Shown here piece after piece: positions 23,418-36,749 of a stretch of DNA of 64,000 bases (positions are counted from its first letter, which is position 1; the number at the start of each line of letters is the position of its first letter). The notes under the pieces are model-generated. The model had not been told where the DNA came from. It saw only the letters and a list, made by a program, of their open reading frames with translations, and did not search any database. Both the position numbers and the translations under genes were made by a program. Origin of the DNA: Cycas panzhihuaensis (taxonomy: Eukaryota; Cycadophyta); NCBI GenBank assembly GCA_023213395.1, contig CM041465.1, positions 63,743,741-63,807,740 of the forward strand, in the 5' to 3' direction.

Positions 23418-24690
23418 GGTACCACTAGATAGGATATCAACCAAGAGCTTTCCTTGGAGACTCTAAGGCTTAGAATAATATTTTATAAATCCCCTAGGTA
23501 GATATGACATAAAGACACTTATATTTTTGGGTTGTACTTAAGATAATTTAATTTCATAATGGAAAAACATTTTGGAAACATGGTTGTACCTAAATTTTAT
23601 GATTCTAATTTTCTTAATTATAGTATAAGTATGAGACCCATCTTCATAGCAAAGGATATATGTGAAATTGTTAATAAGGGGTATGAAGACATTGACCATA
23701 ATGCCACTAACGATGAACAAGAAGCTTATAAGGAATATGTCAAAAAGGATAATGATGCTTTTACCCTCATATTTTATGCTCTAGAGGATCACATTATCCC
23801 TAGATCAAGTGAATCTACCACATCTAAATGAGTTTGGGATACTCTCAAGTTGATCTTTGAAGGAGTAACATACTTCAAACTTCAAACACTTGGAAGTAAA
23901 TTTAAAAATTTAAGGATGTTACCTAAAGAAAGTGTGAATGAGTTTATCACCAAGGTCTAAGACTTGGTTAATCAAATATGACCCCTAGGAGAAGTGTTAA
24001 GTGAATAAAGAGTTATAAAAATGATCTTGATGTGTGTTAAAGAGGTCAAGAGATTTAAAATAGTAGCCACTAGCATTGAGGTATCTAAGAATATGAGTGC
24101 CCTTCAAATTGAATAATTAAGTGCCATGCTCCTTACAATTGAAGAAAAGAAAGGTAAGGATAAAATAAAATAATCAAGAATAAAGTTCTAGAGGGAAAGG
24201 AATAATCCACTAGAGAAAGAGGAAGGAATCAAGGATAAGGAAATTATCAAGAACCAAACCTAAGGTATCAAGGACCATATCAAATATATCAAGGATAAAA
24301 TCAAAGGTTCTAAGGTCAAAACAACTTCTAAAGTTAAGGAAGATTTCAAGAATAAAACCAATATTACCAAGGATATAATAACTACCAAGGATAAGGGAGT
24401 TATCAAGGATCAAACCAGCATTATCAAAGATAAGATCAAATTAACTTCTTAGGCCAAATTTAAGGTCTATTATTTGAAAGAGGAAAAGTAACCTTTAGAA
24501 GTAAAAGTAATAGTCAAAGAGGTAAAGGACCTATCCAATGATCCTTCTACCACAAAATGGAACATAAAAAGAATACTTCTTTACAAATAATACTAATCAA
24601 CAAAGGGGAATTACAAATACTGTAATTAAAAATAAAGAGAATGACAAACTTTTTCTCTCAAGTCTTTTAGCTAGTGAAGAGAAAGATAAT
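23418..24690 (+). pseudogene. Copia-3 gag
   Basis: The frame begins at 23559 (MEKHFGNMVVPKFYDSNFLN) and shows the UBN2 gag opening with MRPIFIAKDICEIVNKGYED. Later pieces, TLKLIFEGVTYFKLQTLGSK and FKNLRMLPKESVNEFITKV, are broken by stops. A Gln/Asn/Tyr-rich repeat (units like NYQG and YQGP-YQ) fills 24210-24430 before the protease. I found no zinc knuckle. The first 140 bp are untranslated leader. Confidence 0.8.
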
Positions 24691-25980
24691 TGGTACATAG
24701 ACTTAGGATGTTCAACCTACATAACCTATAAAGAATAAGTCTTCAGAGATATTGATAAGACTAAAAGGGAAAAGATTATGTTTGGAGATAATACTACCCA
24801 TGAATCTATTGGCAAGGGTAATGTGTCCATAACTATAGAGTTAGAAGAAATAAGGTACATTGATAATGTGTTACATATACTAGCCTTAAAGAAGAACCTA
24901 CTTTCAGTGGGTCAGATGATGGAACAAGACTATAAGGTTATCTTTGGTAATGACAAGTGTAAACTCAAAGATAAGTGAATGAATAAGGTAATTATAGCTA
25001 AAGGATAGATGACTAATAATAGATTATTCAAGCTAGTCATTCCTCCACTGGACGCCTATACCTTAAAAGCCTCCACCAAAGCTGGCAGTGAAACATGGCA
25101 TAAGAGATTTGATCACTTAAACTATAATAGCTTAGCATTAATTAAGACGATAGAAATAATTGATGGATTTCCTACCATAGAAGTAGATGAAAAAAATTGT
25201 GAAGGATGCCTACTCGGAAAATAACAAAGAGAAAGATTTCCAAATAGTAGCCATAGAACCTAGGGACCTCTTTAATGGATCTATATAGACCTATATGGAC
25301 CCATGGGTGTATTGTCACTAAGAGGTGCATAATACTTCATGACATTTTAATGATTTCACTAGAAAAACTTGGGTGTATTTTCTTAAATTTAAATTAGATA
25401 TTTTTTAATGCTTTATTGATTTCAAAACCTTTGTTAAGAAATAAGGTGACCATAGAATTCTCACCCTTAGATCAGATAAATAGGGGAGAATTCATTTCAA
25501 ATGAATTCAAAGTATATTGCACCTATCATAGTATGAGGATGCAATTCATTAATCCTTATATTTCATAATAAAATAGAGTAGTAAGAAGGAAAAATTGAAC
25601 TATTATTAGAATAATAAGATGTATGCTTAAAGGTAAGCAACTTGGATATGAACTTTAGGTAGAAGTCATGCATATAGTAGTTTCTCTATTGAATAGGTGT
25701 ACCACTAAGGCTCTTAGGTGGGTCACACTAGAGGAAGCTTAGATAGGTCATAAGCTTAGCATGCATCACTTGAAAATTTTTGGGTGTTTAGCATTTATTC
25801 ATGTACCAGAACAAAAGAAAATAAAATACAATGACAAGAGTACCAAATCCATCTTTATATAATACTATGATATCTCCAAATCCTATAAACTATTTGATCC
25901 AAAAGATAAGAAAATAATTATGAACAAGGATGTCATCTTCGAGGAACATCATGAACTGTACTACTTCAATTGATCCTAAA
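24691..25980 (+). pseudogene. Copia-3 protease, pre-integrase and integrase relic
   Basis: NWYIDLGCSTYITYKE at about 24691 is the protease active site with D-L-G-C for the usual D-S-G-C. IRYIDNVLHILALKKNLLSV and ETWHKRFDHLNYNSL are the pre-integrase part, ending CEGCLLGK. The integrase core is hardly readable (IDLYGPMGV), but the stretch after it, SIFI-YYDISKSYKLFDP and MNKDVIFEE, is typical of the integrase-RT link. No RT follows. It is dead and truncated. Confidence 0.82.
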
Positions 25981-28900
25981 GTGGTCCTTTCCATATAACA
26001 TATATGCATTTATACTTATATATCATAATATCTTGACAAATAGGTGAATATATATAATGCCCATAGATACTTCATTCCCCATATATCATGGGTTTTTGTA
26101 GGTCATTTTAAAGTTATTAATATTCTTCTTGTATTATAGGCTCTTATGAAAAATTAAGAGATGGTTATCTAAAACTTCCCATTAGGTAGTCCCCACAGAC
26201 ATGCTTATTAAGCACACCCATGACAAGGTTGTGTTTGGATTAGCTATGGACCTACAATGACTTATGCTAACCTTTCTCTATAAAAGGATGGGGGTGCAAG
26301 AAGGCTATATTGATTTTCCTAGAATATTAAGTAACTATTGGTTTTTCCAAATAGATTCATACAATGAATATGGTAATTCCTTTTTCAAGTATAATGAGCA
26401 CCCCTAGAATAAGTTGAGAGTGAGGGGCAATGAGTTACTTTCATAGGTGTAGTAAAGGAAATAGTGGGATCTTTTAAGAATTCCTATCGAAAGGTGGAAT
26501 CCCTCGAATTAGATGAATAGGGATAATCCTTCTAAAAATAAGATCTAGTTACATTTTTCTTTTCAATAATGAATGGGGAAACTTGATGTTTTTGAGTTTT
26601 ATGATACCAATAAGATCAATAAGAGCTGGGTAGGAATCTAGGAAAGTGTTAAGAGTTGAGAATTATTTCATAGTTAGTTCAATGGATCCTAAAAGAAGCT
26701 ATGGGTTATATGCTTTTACCATACTTCAACCATAACAATCAGATGCCAATGAAACCTATTATTAGTATATAATATCAAATAGTAGGTCCAATCCATCGGA
26801 ATATGAATGGAGATAACTTGAGGTCTTCCTTAGGAGTTATTATCATAGGAGTGTGGGGAATAATAGGTACTTTTATTGACTAAAGGTGATTGAGTGTAAG
26901 CTACATCATCCATTGAAGAGTTACACCACACCCTTTTGGAGTTTCTTATTGACTAGAGAATGGGCTTATTAGATTTACCCCCCTTATCTAGCTAGAAGAG
27001 TTGATAAGGCAACAAAGCCTTCTCATATACATCCTTGGGATAATTCCCAATTCTTCCTTGACTGGTCTATAACTTCACTTTGGATAGACAAGGTAGTAGC
27101 CTCTATGACTAAGGGAAATCATGGATGGTATTTAGCCAATAGTTATGTATCACGACTTTAGCCAAGGCTTCTTCAAGATCCATAATAACCAATCTTAACT
27201 CTTAGATATAAGAAAATTAGGCAATTAACCCACCCTTTCTAGATTCATCTTTTATGGGCAACTTATTCAACTAGAATTGGCAATACCAAGAAAGAGTGGT
27301 ATAACTCTCTATCTATGGTGATTTATGAGATCAAAAGTCTTATTTGAGTGGTTTGAACTAGATTGATTACTATTAGGAAACAACAAAGGAGATAAATAAC
27401 TTGGGACATTTAATAAGGGAAAGAACTCATACCAAAGATCTCTACCAATAGAATGCTTACTAGTTGTTTATATAAACACTTATATTCACTCCATTCTAAT
27501 CTAGATTGAATGCTTCCTATGAGCTATGCTTAGCCTTATTAATAGAAATTCTATTAGTTAGGCAGATTATAAAGATGTTAGAAGATTGGATCAAAGGGAT
27601 CTCAAATTAAATCCACCTTGAATAAAGAGATAAGTGGATGACTTGGGGAGTATAAAAAATGTTGGAAGCAAGCTGGTAGACCCTTTCCTAAGCATCATGA
27701 AGGGAAGGGACTTAGTTACTTGATTGATCATCTATATCAATGACCCTCTCTTTATTCAATAGGGCTCACTAACTAAATGGATCCTTAAGCTATCTAGACG
27801 TATAGCTATAATCCTATAATTCATGGCTGGATTTTGAAGCTGCCCTTAGCAATTCCCTTAATAGACCTCTTTCTTTAAGTCACCCAATAATTTTTTTCCT
27901 ATAGTGCAATAATTTGATCTAAGCACCTCATCTTAAGGGTCTTATTCAATGGTGTTTGGTCCCATTACCTTCTTTACTTAGAGTAAACCTATGGGATAAC
28001 CTTCACTTCGCTATGCTTAGGAAAGGGATTATTCTATTGAATGAATAAATAGGGTCTTTCTCCCTCACCCCCCTTCTATAATTTGAGGGGAGAAACTCAA
28101 CCCTTAATTCAAGAAGGAGGTTTTTTAGATATTGTATACATGAGATGAATTGTCATTTGTTGATAAGCAGTGAATCTCTTTCTGCTATTACTTCCTTTTA
28201 CTTTCATTAAATTAGATCCATGTGTCTCATTAAGGTCTAATTCTTTATCTAATTAATACTTGATTAAGGTTGAGTTCTTATCGAAGAGAGAATATGATGC
28301 CCCTACTCTTAGGCTCACTCTTGAGACTAAGTCATGAGAAATCTTCCTCTTCAGTAAAGGATCTACTAGTTCCACTAAATGATGGTTGGTATTAGGATGA
28401 GACTCGCTAGACTACTTCTTTTAGGAATTCAATATGATATTATAACCTTACATAATTACATTCATGACAAACTATATATTTGATGGATGGTTCATCATTG
28501 AGTGGTTGACACCCATAAAAGCTATTGAGCATGGCCCAAAAGATAAAGGTGCACCTCATTTGAATAATGTAAGAATCACCTATAGCCCTCCCCTTACTAT
28601 TGAAGCTGGTTCTTATATAAATCTTTCCAACAATGGTTATAGTTATCATTCAAAACGAAAGGCAAGATCTCTTACTATAACAAGGTAGTCTTGGCTCGAT
28701 GTGGGTAGGCTGAGTACCAAGTATTAATAACTATATTATGAGCTCCCCCTTCTTTCAAATAATGGAGTACTCTTTATCAAAAAAGTATTGCTTATGGTTA
28801 TCTCTCTTCAAAAGATCTATTCATCCATCTACAAATATATGAGTGATGTCCCCTTACTCTAGCATGTAATTCCTAAGTGTGTTATGTCTTGATTTTGGTA

Positions 28901-30236
28901 AGTTATGAGTCATTGACAACTATTGCATCTAGTCTTAGGATCCAATCAACAACAATAAGTAGTCTGAGTTTATAGTTCCCTTACCAGTTTAATACTCCTC
29001 ATCTATGATTGAAAGATCTAGTTGGAGTGGGGATGGGGCCTATGTATTGGATTAGCTTTGATGGGGTTCCTTATGAAGTAAAAAAATGTGAGTTGATGGT
29101 AGTAAATGGATGCTAATAGAAAGAAAGATATAACACTTTGTGATAAGATAGATAACTTCATTACACTTCATGGATTGGGAAGATCCAAGCCTTATGGATG
29201 TATAGATAGTGAAAACCTCAAGAAAAGTGTTTTCTTCTAGTCAATGAGGTTATCCCTTTCGTAAGAATAATAAAAGGAAGGAAATGGTTCTTGCTTTGAA
29301 ATCCAAAGAGTATACCATCATTATTTTCCCTTGATCTTAGTAACTCTGTTACCTATAATAGTTATTTGGCTAGCAATGATCCTTATGTTTATTAGTACTA
29401 AAGACTAGAAGGCTAGCAAATATTATAAATTATTGAGGGCTAGAAACAACATATATTTTAACAGATGAATAACCATTCACTAAATAGCCTTTTCCCTAAT
29501 GGGTTGTGTAAGTGGTCATTCAATCGATGATTATTATTGGATGTTCATGCCATCCCAAGGTGTTTATTCCTTGGAGATCTAGGATAGGGTTATGGGTTTA
29601 ATTGTTCCTTAGTCATGCTGATCTTTAATGACCCAGCTCACCTAATCTAGATTAATCATAGAAAGCACCAAGTCATAGATATATATATATTAGACATGGG
29701 AACAAGCACTCAAGAATCATAGGTTATGCTAAAGCTCCCTTATGTTCTATATTATGTCAATTATTTAGGAACCTAGAATCATCGATAGAAGTAGTAGTAT
29801 TTAGGGGTTGACCACTAAGAAGTAAAATTCTCTATTACAATTAGTTTAACTATAGAATAACTATGCTATTATAGCAAATAATTCTTGATCCTACCTATTC
29901 TTCAAACAATTATAGGGTTTTATCTTCAATAAATATTGTTCTTATCCCATGGCTAGTCTAATCCTTTCTTTCCTAGCTTTAAATTATCAATAGGTTGGTC
30001 AACTTATTTTCCTTCCTCAGGCCCCTCTTACTTAGAACCCATAAAGCTAGTGATGTATAGGCTCACTAGTGTACCCTTAAAAAAACTAGAAATGAAAGTA
30101 TATCATTATTCAAGAAGATATCACTTTGGTTCAATTAATATTGAATTAATTAGCAAGCATAACTTTTAAGGCATAGGTGTTGTTCAACACCTATATCTTG
30201 TATTTCCTATTATGGTTCTTCTTTTTGATTTCTCAA

Positions 30237-30480
30237 CAATGACTCATTCCATTTTCTTTTGATTTCAACATAGTGATTCATCTATAACAATAATAGTAGA
30301 GTGCCATAGTATCTCTCTTTGTTCTTTTGATTCCCATATAGTGACTCATTTATAACAATAATAGTAGAGTTCTATAGTATCTCTCCTTATTCTTTTAATA
30401 ATAATAATAGTGCCATCTCTTTAATAATAGTGACTCATCTCTAGTATTAGTGATAGTACCACAATATTTCTCTCTTCTTT
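30237..30480. repeat. Imperfect tandem repeat, about 67-90 bp period
   Basis: The phrase ATAGTGA(T/C)TCAT(C/T)TATAACA starts at about 30270 and 30337, and a degraded form at 30427; each is followed by ATAGTAGAGT, then TATCTCTC and TTCTTTTGAT. A half unit precedes at 30237. Confidence 0.7.
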
Positions 30481-30600
30481 TTTTTCTTTCTTAATATATG
30501 GAAATAACTCATCAGCAATAAGACTTTTTTTTAATCATGTATTAGAAATAAAGTTCTTTATAGACTATAGCCTTCAATATGTTTTGAAGTATGAATCTCT

Positions 30601-30850
30601 TTTTCTTTCAATAAGGGTAATATCTAATAAGAGAGGCTCTACTATCGTCTATAGTATAGGGTCTAATCCAATAGTGATCTATCTTCTATCGACCACTTGA
30701 CCATATCATTTTGAAGAGGTTTAAAATAATAACTAGCTTTTTTTTTTTAATAGGGGTAATGTTTAATAAGAAAGAGTAAGAGTATAATTTGATAGCGATC
30801 TATCTTTTATTGACCAGATCCCTTTAAATAGATTCAAAAGAGAAATAATA
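30601..30850. repeat. Diverged direct repeat, about 145 bp apart
   Basis: Two copies share GGGTAAT-T-TAATAAGA near 30607 and 30753, then GATCTATCTT(C/T)TAT(C/T)GACCA. It follows the tandem repeat at 30237-30480. Confidence 0.6.
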
Positions 30851-31616
30851 GTGCCTTCCTTTAATAGGACTAAAATAAAGTAGTTGCCTTTGCATTACTC
30901 TAAATGATAAATAGATGTCAACTTATACTACTACACCCTTTCATCAAGGATCACCATTAGTGGGTGGCTTATCCCTATGATTGTATTACTAGGAATAACC
31001 TACACTTGACCCATTGATATCAGCATTTAACTATATGGGATAGAAGTCATTATTATCGGTGTGCCTGTACTCCGCTTCATTGGGAGCTTCTTTATTTCCT
31101 TATCTTATTCAAGCGGCAAGGTTGGTAACAACAACCTTATCTTACCACCCTTTTGATAAAGAAAGAACTGAAATAAGGGGGAGGAAGCATTTTTTATAAG
31201 TTCTCAAATCTATGCACTAGCACAATTAATAATAGATTCTTTGGATAATCCTTCTAAAAGCTAGAAAATCTACACATAATATGGGAAATTTAGAAATCTA
31301 AATTATTGTAGAGGATTCTAAAGAAAAACCTAAATCCCATCATAAATGATGAATTCCATTACTCATATGATACCTAAGCCTAGAATGAATCTTAATAAAT
31401 TGAAGGAAAAGGAAGATTGGTAAAGATTCCCATAATTGGAGCTAATAAGACCTATTTTTTAATGAAAAGGAGGGTTGAACAAAACCATAGTGGTTAAGAA
31501 GGCCACGAGGATTCTATAGGGAATTGGAAACATTAGAGTAAACTATGCCTTATGAATAGTAGGATGAGGTGATAATGGTTGATTAATGTTCATATTTAAG
31601 TTTACTAAGTTTTACA

Positions 31617-31691
31617 TCAAAGTGATAGGAATCAAACCTATAGACCTCTGTACCTAAAATAAATACACTAATCAGACCACGTTATACCTTG
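31617..31691 (-). pseudogene. trnP: Relic of plant mitochondrial tRNA-Pro (UGG)
   Basis: The 75-nt minus-strand sequence folds as a tRNA: acceptor CAAGGTA with CACTTTG, T arm ATAGG-TTTGATT-CCTAT directly before the 3' acceptor strand, and an anticodon loop TTTAGGT. It aligns without gaps to the plant mitochondrial trnP(UGG) as I remember it, and nearly all differences are C-to-T or G-to-A. The anticodon is changed from TGG to TAG (31654-31656), and one anticodon-stem pair and one acceptor pair are broken, so it is not a working tRNA. Its presence in nuclear repeat DNA implies transfer of mitochondrial DNA. Confidence 0.82.
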
Positions 31692-34600
31692 TGTCATCCA
31701 TGTTGATCCCAATTTAGATTTTATGGATGTCACCACTGTTAATGAACTTGTAAAAATAGGGGGCGCTACTCCCTCGCTTATCATTAATTTGGTCCTCTCT
31801 TATAAAGCTTTACCTTATATATGATATTATGTATTAAAAGGCTAAGTGGTAAAGACCAATGTGAAGTAACACTAGGAATTATTGCTCATTGTTCTCCTCA
31901 AATAATAAAATAAATAAAGAACTTCTTATTGATCATTCTATGTTATTCTTCATCACATCTCATTACATTCTAAATGATAGTGGAGAGAGAGACATACTAT
32001 TGGTTGGGCATCCTCATATTTTAGTTGCTCAACATTCTTACCTAGATGAATGTTATCATCCATTTTGTAAGTTCACATTTGGGCATCTTACTTGTTAGAT
32101 AATATGATAACAATGTTTTGAAGGCAAAAATTTTGACAGATTGGCAACATGGTTCCCCACCTAAACTTTCGTAGGGGAATCCAAGGGTGGTAGGAGAACT
32201 GGGATAAATTATAAAGAGAATCAGGGTCATTCATTCAAAATATCTTAGATTTGATGGTTGAGATTTGTACCTTATATGACTCTCTTATATAGCCCAATTT
32301 AGGGTATTTCTTTATGCTGCTGATGGTATTTAATATATTAGATGTGTTGTACTGAGTAGAGGTGGCTGGTTGTTGTTGCTATTAGTATTTTGCTACAAAT
32401 TATGTATATTTCTCTATTTATGGATAATAAAGATTAATACCTTTCCTATATGTATGTTTCCCTAGCATACTGCTAGGGTTTTACTACATTATATCTAGTG
32501 TATATGTGATGCTTTGGATTTCTAATTTATTTATTGTATTATCTCTAGTTTAAGAACTTGCATGTTAAATTTTAGTTTCAATTCCTTTCACTAGTTACAA
32601 AATAGTTTAGATCTTAGTGGTAGTTTCTAGTTATTAGGATCTAGTTTTCTCAACATTACTTAGGTTCCTTTCAATCAACCCCTAGCTCACCCCCTATTTC
32701 TTATTATCATGGAAATACTTGGTCTAACATTTTTATAATGAATGCATGGGGAGAGAAAGATAATATTAATTTTTAGATAAACGAGTCACTATTTTATTTA
32801 GTGAAGGTGTTCATAGGTTTAGAAAAGCCTCTAACCCTATTAAAATGAAATGAATAAATCAAAAGATTCCCTATTCTTTAATAAATATTTCATTCAGGGT
32901 AAAGGCAGAGGGTTTGTCTTTCACTATTAGATTGAGTGCACAGATCATAATTTCCACTTAGAGGTAAAGGCTTGTGATTATTTTGTCATGGAATTAGCTA
33001 GCTACTATTGAATTATTTCATTTTATCATTCAAATATTAGTTCCATTACCATTGTTGCCTTATATTTCAATAATGAAAAAATAATATTTATTCTAAAGAA
33101 TGAAGGGGCCTATAGATAGGAAGAATGAGGAGAGAGGAACTAGGGATGGGGGAATATACAAATGAGGCTACTAACTACCTCATAACATTATAGAACTTAA
33201 CATATCTAATCTATTATATGTGATACCCCACCCAAATTAGCCAATAATCAAATAAAGGATGATGTGGAAAGAGCACAAGAGCTTCCTTCAATAAGAGAGC
33301 ATACATACAAGGGCTATAATAGTTGGCCTCTTTACTTATTCCATTTAGTTATGAGTAATAGAGTAGATGGACTTTCGATAGAATTAGATGAATGAGGAAT
33401 TGATAAAGAAAGCTTAAGCAATGATTGATAGACTTAAAGAGCTAGCAAGTTATTAGGAATGCATGGAAGAGATAAAAAGAAGGATAGCCACTATATTTGA
33501 CCCAAATTTATAAAATGAAGAAATAGGCAAGAGAGAGATGATTACTTGATCTAAATGAATCAAGTACCTTCCCTTCCCTTCATTCAAGAAGGGTATGACT
33601 TGGCAACAATTAAGGTTAGCACTGGCCAATATTATTGTCATGCCATCGAAAGAGCCCTTTTTGGTCTAAAAATAAGGGAATGGATGGAAATGGCTACTTC
33701 AACTTCTAGATTTGTAGTTACCATTTATGGCTAGGGTAGGTATTTCACGAGACTTAATAGAAGCATCTCAAAGTTATAAGGATTATGCTATGTGGGATGA
33801 GCCCAACATACTCCTCAATGCCTTCCATCTAGTGTTCCCTTCTAGGTCTAACAATCCCTGACCCCCTTTAATGAAGAAGTCATTGATAGGGATCTAAGCC
33901 ACTAATGAGTAGGTCCAAGACTGGACCTAAAACCATGCAAACATTATAGAAACTTTCACATTCCCAATAGGTTATAAAGCCTTTCTTAAGACATAAGACT
34001 TCCCCTTCCTAAATTAGACACATAAAAAGGAGATTGACTACTATTAGACCTAGTCCTAATAAGGGAAGTAAAGGTCACTTAGAAGCCTCTAATACCCCTT
34101 GAAGAATTAGCACCCAACTGGTCATAAGTCCATGACCTATGAGAGGAAACCCAACCCACACTTCTTTGATTTAGTGTAGCCCAAACACCTTATTTTATAG
34201 TAATGGCATGGCTTACTTTGACCTTTAAGGTTGTGTATTTGGGTGGAAAATGATGGGGTATGGTTTGTTTTAGTCATAAGAAGTTCAGTACAGTGTGTTC
34301 CCCTTCCCTATGGTTTTTCACTCGCTTATATATCTATGTTTAGTCGAACACTTTTCGAATAGGTTATCTCATTAGATTTTCAAGGCTTTACTTACCTACT
34401 CTATTCACTAGATCCATCAGTAGGGTATATCATGAGGATGGATCAACATCCATATGTTGGCTATTGCTATTGCTCTTCACCCTAATGGGTGGCTTTTGTT
34501 ACATTTACACTTACACTCTTTCATACATGGCTATTGTTATTTCTATTGATAAGAAAAAGGGAGTTCACTCCTTGACCTCCATCTCATCATGATGCCAATG

Positions 34601-35035
34601 CTAGGGAAATTAAGGGGCTTACTATATTGTTAGATCTAACACCTTCCAATGACAACTCACCTAGGGTAACTTATTGATCCTTTATTCTTTTCAAATACTT
34701 GTACCTGACTATAAAGCATTTATTATTGTGATATAAGGGAATGAAATACCAACATCAACAACTTTATATATGTGCCCTAACTGGAACCTAACATGACACC
34801 TAACTAGAGTTAGAGGATTATTTAGTCTATATTTACAATTTGTTATGGCTACTCTCCATCTTTATGATTTACTCATTAGGCACTTCAAGTGAGGGGTTAT
34901 TCACCACCTAGAACCATAAGGACAAGAGCCTTGGATACGCTTTGATCAGCCCCTTTACTAAGCTTGAACTAGAGGTAAGGGTGAAGGGCCAGTCACTATT
35001 TGGAATGGTTATCCCTTTCCCAAGAATGACAAAGG

Positions 35036-35258
35036 TGTTAGAATATTAATGTACATTTGATTTATCCCACATGCAAGTGGGTCCTACTCTTCCATCATGA
35101 CTTATATTATAAATACACAATTTTGTGTATCATATTGTAAGGATGTTATAATGATGTTTTGTTAATACAATTTAAGGTACCTTAAGGATACCATTTGATC
35201 TTATGGAGGTGTTCTATTTTGTTTGTCAATATCTTATTACAGGTTCTATTTTCCAACA
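35036..35258 (+). repeat. 5' LTR of the gag-only element
   Basis: TGTTAGAATATTAATG...TTCTATTTTCCAACA; terminal inverted repeat TGTTAGAA/TTCCAACA in imperfect form. A possible TATA box (TATTATAAATA) lies near 35106. Confidence 0.93.
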
Positions 35259-35268
35259 TGGTATCAGA
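35259..35268 (+). other. Primer-binding site of the gag-only element
   Basis: TGGTATCAGA directly abuts the 5' LTR; initiator tRNA-Met type. Confidence 0.9.
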
Positions 35269-36749
35269 TCACCGAGGTTGAGAGAGGTGTTTTTGTTCGG
35301 TATTAGAGCAGTGATTTGGGAGGTGCCATAACGTTGAAATTTCCAAAAAGTAATCACAAAATTGAGATGAAATAGCTTGTTCTATAAAATTTGAGTGGTC
35401 TCACTATAGTTTTTGGGGTGAAAGTATGAAAATTATAGCAAAATTAATTTTGGCCTATATTTTTTCTGTCACCATATTTTTGGGACAGATTTGTAACCTC
35501 AACTTCAAAGAGCCATAACTTTGGCTACAAGTATCCAAATGACCTCAAATGTTTTTTGATTATGTACATTTTTGAATTATCTTTCTAAAGAAAGTAGTTT
35601 GAGGTTCATCAAAGTTTAGAATAAAAAGTTATTATTAGTTTATCAGAAGGTACTATTACAGCCCCTAAAAACCCTAATTATGAAATTATTAAAAGGAGCA
35701 TAACTTTTCATCTAGATATCAGAATTCAATTTTGTCTAAATCATTAGAATTGTATTTCAGAGGCCATCATTCTCATCCATATTTTATGTATTTTTGAGCT
35801 ATATTTTTTTTAGAAATATTTTTTTTTAGAAATTTAAGGGTTTCATATTAATTTGGTGACATGAATGAGGCAAATTTGAGATATGGTGAAGTGATTGTAC
35901 AATAAGGTTTAAGTTGAGGCAATATCATTAGCATGGTAATTTTCTACATGTATGAGATAACTAGACATTTATGATATGTTGTTGGTGATTCAACAATGAT
36001 ATGGCTTCTAGCTTACACTTGCATGAGAAGGTATATTGAGCAAGGTAAATGTTTGATGACATAAGGCAAAGACATGATCTCTTATGTATTTTTGGTGGTA
36101 AGATGGGTGATATGAGATGAAGTTTGAGTGCCTTCTTACATGTGTTTATATGATAGAGCTATTGTGATGATGGTATAGTATGGTAATAAATCAATAGTAC
36201 ATGTGTTTGCATGAATGAGTTGGATGGAATATGACAATTAAGTGCTCCTTGGAATGTTATTTATGTGAAGGGACTTTATGGGCATGATAAGACTAATTTG
36301 ATGGTAAGAAAGATAGTGATATGAGGTGATTAAATGCTTATTGCATGTGAGGTTAACATGACAAGATTGAGCAATTATTGGGCATGTTTTAAGGATGAGA
36401 TTAGGAATGTTTGATGATGTGTTCTAGTTGATTAAATGGGCAAAGAAGGATAAGTTTCTTGTTGAAGATACCTGAGTTGTAAGGAAGCAAAATTATTAAA
36501 TAATGTAATGGCATGAGTTGTATGTTTTGGACAATCAAGTGAAGTGTGTGTCTTGATAGCAACATATGACATATATGATCATTGTGAGATTTATGAGGCA
36601 TTGATTTGGTGAAGTGAGTGTTTAGATTCTACGTGACTAGTTGGTGATATGTAAAAGGCAATGATGTAAGGATAAAGTCAATGATGTGAAAGATATGAGA
36701 TATAAGAGAATTTGGTGAGTATGATTAATGAGCAAGTTACCAATGTTAG
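35269..36749 (+). other. Leader of the gag-only element
   Basis: 1.5 kb without a recognisable gene. It contains two blocks (about 35500-35640 and 35690-35790) of the type 'CATAACTTT...TATCCAAATGACCTCAAAT', also seen in leaders of other plant LTR elements and in the Copia-1 leader. From 35880 to 36740 it is rich in TGATGTG/ATGAGT-like phrases. Confidence 0.6.

Larger units (their letters stand above)
25981..35035. other. Anonymous DNA, probably in part an old mitochondrial insertion
   Basis: No retroelement domain is readable here and the longest ORFs (28440-28688, 31889-32098) have no family resemblance. The tRNA-Pro relic at 31617-31691 is of plant mitochondrial type, and stretches around 28450-28700, 31040-31160, 33080-33160 and 34240-34440 have the base composition and phrasing of plant mitochondrial spacer. 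I could not identify other mitochondrial genes. Extent and unity of the insertion are unproven. Local repeats are listed separately. Confidence 0.4.

Noticed and set aside
28440-28688. Overlapping ORFs on both strands in the anonymous block
   Set aside because: Neither protein has a recognisable motif, and both overlap in opposite frames. Chance ORFs in stop-poor stretches are more likely.
30237-30480. CRISPR-like array
   Set aside because: The repeats are imperfect, differ in spacing, lack distinct spacers and lie in plant DNA.
31889-32098. 69-codon plus-strand ORF
   Set aside because: No family resemblance and no neighbouring coding signal. The region may be mitochondrial spacer.
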